NCBI GenBank assembly: GCA_018971745.1
Contig: JAGXAD010000010.1
Location: 1-10,371 of the forward strand
DNA length: 10,371 nucleotides
DNA from: Patescibacteria group bacterium
GTDB lineage: Bacteria > Patescibacteriota > Minisyncoccia > Sungbacterales > GWA2-42-14
Direction: 5' to 3'
The notes below the pieces were generated by a model. The model searched no databases. It saw only the letters and a program-made list of their open reading frames with translations, and was not told where the DNA came from. The position numbers were made by a program, and so were the translations under genes. Shown here in pieces: positions 5,777-10,371 of the stretch (positions are counted from its first letter, which is position 1; each line of letters begins with the position of its first letter).

Positions 5777-5805
5777 TTGAACACTAGGAAGTAAAAAAAT
5801 TTAAT
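5777..5805 (+). promoter_or_regulatory. Candidate promoter of the GmrSD-like gene
   Basis: TTGAAC (5777-5782) and TTTAAT (5800-5805) are separated by 17 bases. Transcription would start near 5812, leaving a purine-rich leader of about 17 bases with no real Shine-Dalgarno site before the ATG at 5829. The -10 is off consensus and the region is AT-rich, so chance is possible. Confidence 0.4.
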
Positions 5806-5828
5806 CAGTAAAAAAATAAAGAAAAACT

Positions 5829-7478
5829 ATGGCGACTAAAGTATACAAATTTAATCTCAAAACCCTCATTTCATTTGTTGAAAGAAACCATGTGGCGGTT
5901 CCGGAATTTCAGCGTGGCTATGTTTGGAAAATTCCTCAAGTCAAAAAATTGTTTGACAGTCTCATAAAAAAATATCCTATCGGCAGTCTTGTATTGTGGC
6001 AAACCAGCCAGAAAATTGACGCCAGATCAATTGATGGGAATAGTATACCGACCCAAAAATTTCTTGTGTTGGACGGCCAGCAAAGGCTTCTCTCGCTTTA
6101 TTATCTGGCACGGCAAAAAGTATTTTCGCAACACCAGGTCAGGGACAGTTTTCACGATATTTGCGATACCCGCTACAGCCAGCTGATTGATTTTGACAAA
6201 TTTTTCATCAGCAAAAATGAGGGGAAATATTTTCTTGATTATGATAAGCGTACGGTTCAAGAAATTAAATTTAAGAAACTGTTTAATTTGATCGGGAGTT
6301 CGTATATGTTCCCGGTGATTATCATTTCCCTGGAGAATTATAAGGACGCCATAGAAATTTTTGAAAGAATTAATCAAGCAGGAACAAAGATAGCCACAGA
6401 ATCAATCTTTTTGTCCGAAACATGGACAAAGCATACTGATTTTGAAAAAATGCTCAGAATCTGGAAAAGAACCAACAAAGAATCTCTGACTCGGGATATA
6501 AATACGGTTATCTTTATTCACGTCTTCGCATTGGTTTTCCAGTTGTGGCGGAACGGCAAAAATAATAGAGGCGTTCCGGAAATAGATATCAAGGCGTTGA
6601 AGAAAATAGCGCAAGCCGTTCGTGAAGAAAAGGATGCGGGGAAAAACAGCAAAATATTCAGCGATTGCATCAAGGCGGTATCTAATGCGATGCAGTACCT
6701 AAAAAGAGAGTACGGAATTATTTCGGTAAGCGAATTGCCCTCTCAAACCCTGCTCACCGTGTTAAGCATCTTTTTCTACTTTAAAAATAATCCCACCCTA
6801 AAACAGCAGGCGGAGCTTAAAAAATGGTTTTGGAGAGCGTCTCTCTCCAACAGATATATTGGTTCCGGCTACAATAGAAATATCGGTCCGGATGCCGTGG
6901 AAATGAAGCGCTTGGCCACGGAAGAAACAGGGCTTACCATAAAAAAAGTTGACATAGTGAAATCATTTTTTGATGCGACCGATATAAAGGCGGGCAGGTC
7001 GTCCGTGCGGAACATCGTTAAGCTTGCTTTGTGGAGACAAAAGCCGGTCTATATCGACGGCAGCCCCGTTAATCGGATAGACCTTGAGACGCAGCAACAC
7101 GGTCCGGAGGATGATCATTTTTATCCGTTTGATTTGTACCGGAAGGGAGTACTTGATAGCAAAGTAAATAATATTTTAAATCTGCACTATCTTAACAAAG
7201 ATCAAAATGTTCGCAAGGGTAAGGAGATCCCGTCCCGATGGCTTAAATCCGAGATTGAATTTTATAAAAAGATAAGCAATGAAAAAATCAACAAATACTT
7301 AAAGTCAGAATTGCTGCCCTTTAAGAGTATAAAAAAAGTGGAACAATTTGACCGCCCGTTTCTCATAAGAAAAAGGGGGAGAAATGTAAAGAGGATGCGA
7401 AGCAGATTTAACACCTTTTTACACAAAAGATTTCTGATTTTCAGAGAAGTCCTCAATGATTTGCAGGCGGGACGATAA
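5829..7478 (+). CDS. GmrSD-like protein: DUF262 (ParB-like) + DUF1524 (HNH) restriction-type nuclease
   Basis: A 549-residue two-domain protein. The N-terminal DUF262 half shows VPEFQRGYVW (24-33), LFDSLIKKYPIGSLVLW (41-57), FLVLDGQQRLLSL (78-90) with the diagnostic DGQQR (82-86), and IFERINQAGTKIATESIFLSE (177 onward). DUF262 domains use the DGQQR site for nucleotide hydrolysis. The C-terminal part keeps a DUF1524/HNH-like pattern: EDDHFYPFD (427-435; His430 as candidate catalytic residue), then NNILNLHYLN (447-456) and NVRKGKEIPSRWL (460-472), matching the family's His-x-x-Pro followed by the Asn/Lys-rich second half. This DUF262-DUF1524 fusion is the layout of GmrSD type IV restriction enzymes, BrxU and SspE, which cut modified or phage DNA. 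The tail (about 500-540) is very basic and probably binds nucleic acid. It starts a block of five further genes with short gaps. The target specificity cannot be read from sequence. Confidence 0.85.
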   Translation: MATKVYKFNLKTLISFVERNHVAVPEFQRGYVWKIPQVKKLFDSLIKKYPIGSLVLWQTSQKIDARSIDGNSIPTQKFLVLDGQQRLLSLYYLARQKVFSQHQVRDSFHDICDTRYSQLIDFDKFFISKNEGKYFLDYDKRTVQEIKFKKLFNLIGSSYMFPVIIISLENYKDAIEIFERINQAGTKIATESIFLSETWTKHTDFEKMLRIWKRTNKESLTRDINTVIFIHVFALVFQLWRNGKNNRGVPEIDIKALKKIAQAVREEKDAGKNSKIFSDCIKAVSNAMQYLKREYGIISVSELPSQTLLTVLSIFFYFKNNPTLKQQAELKKWFWRASLSNRYIGSGYNRNIGPDAVEMKRLATEETGLTIKKVDIVKSFFDATDIKAGRSSVRNIVKLALWRQKPVYIDGSPVNRIDLETQQHGPEDDHFYPFDLYRKGVLDSKVNNILNLHYLNKDQNVRKGKEIPSRWLKSEIEFYKKISNEKINKYLKSELLPFKSIKKVEQFDRPFLIRKRGRNVKRMRSRFNTFLHKRFLIFREVLNDLQAGR

Positions 7479-7516
7479 TCAGCAAGCAGCATGAAATTAT
7501 TAAGTTAATTTATAAA

Positions 7517-8068
7517 ATGGAACTTCTTCTAAAAAATGTTGCGGATCCTATTGATAAGCGCAAGGACAATTCTGATAAAAAAGAACTGTTTTCAAAAAAA
7601 CACCACCCGCAAACGGCGAATTATTTCAAAGACCAGTGGGCATTTATTGAAGACAAAATGGTCCGGGAAAATATTGCGTATCAGATGCAATATTTGGAAT
7701 TTATGGTGCATTTGTATAACGATTACCAGATTTACCTTACGATTGAGTCGCTCTTGTGCAAAGATATCATTGTGACAGTCGGAGGAATTATTGAAGCGGC
7801 GTTATTTGATCTCATCGCTTCTGCGAGAAAGAAAGCAGGCATGGGGGAGGCTGAAAGAACTGATTTTACTGTCTTGCTTGGTCAGGCATATAATGAATAC
7901 GGTTTGATAGACAAAGATATGTGGCACTTTTGCCATGAATTACGGAAGGTACGCAATTTAGTGCATTTGAAAGCCGCTGATTTTCGGGAACACGTTGCAT
8001 ACACCCCGGAACAAGCGAATGATTGCATCAAAAAATTGGAGGAGTTTAGATTAAAATTGGAAAAATAA
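7517..8068 (+). CDS. HEPN-like all-helical protein, candidate RNase
   Basis: A 183-residue protein without membrane segments or signal peptide. The N-terminal 40 residues are charged (Lys/Asp/His). Long helices follow, including ITVGG-type segment VTVGGIIEAALFDLIAS (87-103), which resembles the first HEPN helix, and LRKVRNLVHLKAADF (142-156) near the end. The motif RKVRNLVH contains Arg143, Arg146-Asn147 and His150, that is R-x6-H or RN-x2-H, close to the R-x4-6-H site of HEPN ribonucleases and to the RN-x-x-H form of many DUF4145-like HEPN proteins. HEPN domains serve as toxins or effectors in toxin-antitoxin, abortive infection and restriction systems. It lies 38 bases after the GmrSD-like gene, which supports a defence role. 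The spacing is not the textbook one, so a non-catalytic HEPN or an unrelated helical fold remains possible. Confidence 0.6.
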   Translation: MELLLKNVADPIDKRKDNSDKKELFSKKHHPQTANYFKDQWAFIEDKMVRENIAYQMQYLEFMVHLYNDYQIYLTIESLLCKDIIVTVGGIIEAALFDLIASARKKAGMGEAERTDFTVLLGQAYNEYGLIDKDMWHFCHELRKVRNLVHLKAADFREHVAYTPEQANDCIKKLEEFRLKLEK

Positions 8069-8079
8069 ATTATAAAAAT

Positions 8080-8095
8080 CTAAAGGTCGAGGAAA
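8080..8095 (+). repeat. 16-base leader element shared with the DUF378 leader
   Basis: CTAAAGGTCG followed by AGGAAA here, and CTAAAGGTCG followed by GAGAAA at 4646-4661, match at 14 of 16 bases. Both copies lie just downstream of a TATA-like -10 (TATAAA at 8071-8076; TATACT at 4636-4641) and 46-47 bases before an ATG (8127; 4692). A match of this quality is expected by chance somewhere in 10 kb; only the shared position gives it weight. Confidence 0.3.
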
Positions 8096-8110
8096 AAATA
8101 AAAATAAATT

Positions 8111-8116
8111 TATAAT
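8111..8116 (+). promoter_or_regulatory. TATAAT -10 box next to the start of the coiled-coil gene
   Basis: A perfect TATAAT lies 10 bases before the ATG at 8127. Transcription would start at about 8123-8124, giving a leader of 3-4 bases, so the message would be almost leaderless. No -35 is visible and the surroundings are AT-rich, which lowers the weight of the match. Confidence 0.4.
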
Positions 8117-8126
8117 TCATACAAGA

Positions 8127-8363
8127 ATGATGGACGATTCAAATAAACAAAGAATAAGGTCAGAACTGGAAAGTAAGAAACGTGATTTTGAAAATAGGAA
8201 AAGTAGTAATGATTACCAACTGAAACAATTGTACCGGATTCTTGAGGGTGGCAAATCACTTAATGGTTCCGAGGAATATACAAAGAACCGTTTAGAAAAG
8301 GAGAACGACGAGTACGATAAAAAAATTGAAGATGCAGAGAAGGCAATTTTACAGCTTAGGTAA
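8127..8363 (+). CDS. Small coiled-coil protein of unknown function
   Basis: A 78-residue, highly charged protein, almost entirely helical by composition: Glu, Lys, Asp and Arg dominate, with hydrophobic positions spaced as in two heptad coils (about 8-38 and 50-78) joined by a short Gly/Ser turn (EGGKSLNGSEEY). No cysteines, membrane segments or enzyme motifs are present. Two tandem ATG codons (8127 and 8130) are possible starts, and no Shine-Dalgarno site is visible. The length and charge would suit an antitoxin, adaptor or oligomerisation partner for the HEPN-like protein before it or the membrane-anchored helical protein after it, but nothing in the sequence proves that. Confidence 0.6.
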   Translation: MMDDSNKQRIRSELESKKRDFENRKSSNDYQLKQLYRILEGGKSLNGSEEYTKNRLEKENDEYDKKIEDAEKAILQLR

Positions 8364-8385
8364 TAAATATGATTTAATTGAAGTT

Positions 8386-9021
8386 ATGAATAATCAGGAC
8401 AAAAAATGGGGCGACTTTAAATTGTTCGCAACGGTTTTTGCCGCCATTTTTGGTCTGGTATATGCGTTGCAGAATCGGAATAAGCCAAAGCAGGAATTGC
8501 AAAAATCCGGTTCACAAAACATGCAAGACATTACCGCCATGCTTACCGAGTTTGCCCGGTGTTTTTCAAACATACAGCCGTTTTTAAATTTTGAGGATGT
8601 TTTTAAGCATTTGAAGGAATTTGACGAATCAAAAAATGCTGTAAAAGCGGGGTCGTATCTTGACGACCAGATTGCGGAAAGCGAAATGATGTGGAAAAGA
8701 ATCCACGATATTGATCTTATGTATTCCGGCTTGTCGTTGAATATTAATACGAAGGAGCCGGAAGATCTGCAAAAAACAAAGGAACAGCTCTCAAAATTTT
8801 GGCAATTGCCCGGGATGTTAAAAAATATCTTCGTGGTTCGGGGCAAGATTTTGAGGTTTATTAAAAAAATGGTTTTGGCCGGAAAACAGCCCACGGCAAA
8901 AACAGCAAAAGACGCAAAAGAACTGACTGACCTGATGCATGAATTTAATGGCACAAAGAATTTAGCTCAAAAAGAGGTTGAAGGGTTTGATAAAATGATG
9001 AAGTCTCTGAATAGGTATTAA
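8386..9021 (+). CDS. Membrane-anchored helical protein of unknown function
   Basis: I do not recognise the family. The 211-residue product has one membrane helix near the N-terminus (about 11-28, FKLFATVFAAIFGLVYAL) followed by a Lys/Gln-rich linker (30-46) and about 160 residues of predicted amphipathic helix with no enzyme motif and a single Cys. With only positively charged residues just after the helix, the large domain is probably cytoplasmic. I chose ATG 8386, 22 bases after the preceding gene. An earlier in-frame ATG at 8326 would overlap that gene by 38 bases and add a polar N-terminus that does not look native. Position in the block suggests a membrane-tethered partner, as seen in some membrane-acting defence modules, but this is a guess. 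Confidence 0.65.
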   Translation: MNNQDKKWGDFKLFATVFAAIFGLVYALQNRNKPKQELQKSGSQNMQDITAMLTEFARCFSNIQPFLNFEDVFKHLKEFDESKNAVKAGSYLDDQIAESEMMWKRIHDIDLMYSGLSLNINTKEPEDLQKTKEQLSKFWQLPGMLKNIFVVRGKILRFIKKMVLAGKQPTAKTAKDAKELTDLMHEFNGTKNLAQKEVEGFDKMMKSLNRY

Positions 9022-9025
9022 AAAT

Positions 9026-9030
9026 AAGGG
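9026..9030 (+). promoter_or_regulatory. Shine-Dalgarno site for the DUF155-like gene
   Basis: AAGGG lies 8 bases before the ATG at 9039, in the 17-base gap after the preceding gene. It is the second of two convincing ribosome-binding sites in the window and supports this start. Confidence 0.55.
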
Positions 9031-9038
9031 TAATAGTT

Positions 9039-10067
9039 ATGACCGGAAAACTTATTGCGTTTATTATCAGCGAGGTGTCGCGGCCGAAACACGGGTCGGC
9101 ATCAGCGCCAATGCCCGCGGCAAAATCAGCTCCGCACTATTTCGCCAAAACCGTGCCCCAGCAATTTATCGTGGAGGAGGGGACTGCAACGGTTACGGGG
9201 CACGAAGGAAAATTAACGGTGCGCCGCTACCCGAATAATTTTTTGCTTGCCGAACTTCGCTTTGAGGTGCCGGACATATTTTCCGAAGAAATTTTTTCTT
9301 TCAAAGAAGAGGCAATCCATTATGTCCGTGATATATTGAAACAAAAAGACGGCAAGGATGTTGACGAATTTAGCGAAGAATACACCGTATTTGCCGTGTC
9401 TGATTTTTCGGGAGAGCCCGAACAATTTCTGCGCCATAAAGACAGGATTGCCGGTTTGCTGAAATCGGAAAAACTTTTGCTGAACCCGGCTGAAATTGAA
9501 TATACGCTTTCTTCGCAAATCAAATACGGAAAAGACGATTTGGTAATTGCGGATTGGGACGGGGCGTTTGTGTTTGACCCGGAAGGCGATGTTGACGCAG
9601 TGGTTGAGCTGTTGCAACTCGCGAATTTACAGCTTTTGAAATATCGCATTATGGATCGCGATCTTGACGCGCGCCTTAGCCGTATTTCGCACATCATTGA
9701 GGAGACGCCGAAGCGCACCCGTTTTTTCTTTACGCCACGCGAAGTTCAGCAGGCGCTGAAAGAAACCATTTTACTCCGGTCGCGCTCACTTTCCGAATTT
9801 CAGTCGATTGAACGGGAAATAAAATTGATCGGCGACTGGTATTCCGCGCGCTTGTACGATCTGGTTGCCAAAAAATTTAAGCTTGACGAGTGGCGCCGGG
9901 CCGTCAAAGACAAACTTGATACGCTTGAAGATGCCTACGCCATCGTATCCGAAAATTTTACGATTTCCTGGGAGCATAAAGCTCGCTTGATTGAAATGTT
10001 CGGGTGGTATGTGCTTCTGGTCGGCTGGCTCATACTTTTAGCATTGGATATTTATAGGTTTAGATAA
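9039..10067 (+). CDS. C-terminally membrane-anchored protein, DUF155/RMD1-like layout
   Basis: A 342-residue protein. After a short hydrophobic start and an Ala/Pro/Ser linker (about 15-40) comes a mixed alpha/beta domain (about 41-180) with DDLVIADWDGAFVFDP (166-181). A long helical part follows (about 185-315) with KLIGDWYSARLYDLVAKKF (262-280) and LDEWRRAVKDKLDTLEDAYAIV (282-303). A single membrane helix (about 321-338) lies four residues from the C-terminus. The order (beta-rich core ending in an acidic Trp-Asp segment, coiled helices with W-x6-KL-x-x-L-x-x-x-Y, then a terminal anchor) resembles DUF155/RMD1 proteins, but I cannot claim clear motif identity. Composition is GC-richer than the genes at 5829-8385 and closer to region 1. 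The start is supported by AAGGG 8 bases upstream. Function unknown; it may be host core rather than part of the defence-like block. Confidence 0.75.
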   Translation: MTGKLIAFIISEVSRPKHGSASAPMPAAKSAPHYFAKTVPQQFIVEEGTATVTGHEGKLTVRRYPNNFLLAELRFEVPDIFSEEIFSFKEEAIHYVRDILKQKDGKDVDEFSEEYTVFAVSDFSGEPEQFLRHKDRIAGLLKSEKLLLNPAEIEYTLSSQIKYGKDDLVIADWDGAFVFDPEGDVDAVVELLQLANLQLLKYRIMDRDLDARLSRISHIIEETPKRTRFFFTPREVQQALKETILLRSRSLSEFQSIEREIKLIGDWYSARLYDLVAKKFKLDEWRRAVKDKLDTLEDAYAIVSENFTISWEHKARLIEMFGWYVLLVGWLILLALDIYRFR

Positions 10068-10081
10068 AAAAACTGTGGAAT

Positions 10082-10371
10082 ATGCGCAATCAATTTTTTG
10101 GAGACAATCACGATCTTTTCAAATATGATTTGCTGTTTATTATTTTATCGGATATTAAGGAATTAAAAAGTTTGTTTTATATCCCGATGTTAACGCCGGA
10201 TATAAAAAATGGTCACGGTGAGAGACATGGTAATAATACCGACCGAGCAAGGGCGACGGCTGGATACGAGAACGAAAAATTGAGAGAATTTTTAGATATG
10301 CGTATCAAAGATGAGCCGCGTGATTTTAGGAAAATTAAAGATTTTTTTGATAAACACGGCAATAAAAAGTT
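10082..10371 (+). CDS. Protein opening with MRNQFFGD, N-terminal part (cut by window end)
   Basis: An open frame of 96 codons runs from the ATG, 14 bases after the preceding stop, to the end of the window with no stop. The product begins MRNQFFGDNHDLFKYDLLF, continues through FYIPMLTPDIKNG, an Arg/Gly/Asn-rich turn (GHGERHGNNTDRARATAGY) and charged helices (KLREFLDMRIKDEPRDFRKI). Proteins starting with N-Q-[FY]-F-G-D-x-x-D-x-x-K-Y-x-L-L occur, as I recall, as uncharacterised bacterial and phage-associated proteins; no name or function is known to me. Polar, soluble, no membrane segment in the visible part. Candidate further member of the defence-like block; confidence that it is a real gene is good because of the long frame, its sensible protein-like sequence and the tight spacing. 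Confidence 0.65.
   Translation, partial: MRNQFFGDNHDLFKYDLLFIILSDIKELKSLFYIPMLTPDIKNGHGERHGNNTDRARATAGYENEKLREFLDMRIKDEPRDFRKIKDFFDKHGNKK

Noticed and set aside
7493..7512. AT-rich inverted repeat (AAATTA/TAATTT) as a terminator after the GmrSD-like gene
   Set aside because: Six A/T pairs only, no GC core and no T run; too weak to support.
7511..7516. TATAAA next to ATG 7517 as a promoter
   Set aside because: A start 7 bases downstream would fall inside the coding sequence, past the ATG; in such AT-rich spacer a TATAAA is expected by chance.
8326..8385. Upstream ATG 8326 as start of the membrane-anchored protein
   Set aside because: It overlaps the preceding gene by 38 bases and adds a polar extension; ATG 8386 sits cleanly after that gene.
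8394..8954. 186-codon minus-strand frame opposite the membrane-anchored protein
   Set aside because: Cys/Ser/Phe-rich shadow sequence without a recognisable domain; the + strand frame fits the colinear block and has a sensible membrane anchor.
9213..9718. Two minus-strand frames opposite the DUF155-like gene
   Set aside because: They overlap each other and the + strand gene, which has a good Shine-Dalgarno site and clear protein features.

Overview
The window most likely comes from a Patescibacteria/CPR (Parcubacteria-like) genome. The grounds are short intergenic gaps, small lineage-type membrane proteins, weak or absent Shine-Dalgarno sites before most genes, an AT-rich oligonucleotide repeat carried in frame inside a coding gene, and a DUF1573 / CcdA / heavy-metal ATPase gene set. 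This placement is an inference; there is no rRNA or marker gene. All twelve recognisable genes lie on the + strand, ten of them complete in the window. All eleven stop codons present are TAA. No stretch longer than 300 bases lacks a gene. I found no tRNA, rRNA, CRISPR array, transposase or integrase.

Region 1 (1-4593) reads as one tightly packed operon, with gaps of 5 to 25 bases. It holds the end of a DUF1573 protein, a CcdA/DsbD-type membrane thiol transporter, a small membrane protein with a CPVC pair and a C-terminal Cys-Cys, a membrane-anchored Cys/His-rich protein, and a CopB-type (CPH motif) P1B ATPase with an N-terminal heavy-metal-binding domain. The common theme is cysteine chemistry and soft-metal (probably copper or silver) export at the cell envelope. 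The ATPase N-domain carries a low-complexity insertion encoded by an AT-rich repeat.

Region 2 (4594-4992) is a control region and a small gene. A TGnTATACT promoter is bracketed by an 8-bp inverted repeat and followed by a leader hairpin. A DUF378 membrane protein follows, then a strong intrinsic terminator.

Region 3 (4993-5757) is a single-gene unit for a RecB/Cas4-like PD-(D/E)XK nuclease with two CxxC pairs. It is preceded by a consensus extended -10 box placed so that the mRNA would start at or next to the ATG (leaderless).

Region 4 (5829-10371) is a colinear block with a defence-island look. It holds a GmrSD-like DUF262 + DUF1524/HNH protein, a HEPN-like protein with an RKVRNLVH motif, a small coiled-coil protein, a membrane-anchored helical protein, a C-terminally anchored protein with a DUF155/RMD1-like layout, and the start of a protein opening with MRNQFFGD, cut by the window edge. 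The first two suggest nucleic-acid restriction and/or RNA cleavage; the rest are uncharacterised. Whether they form one system is a hypothesis.
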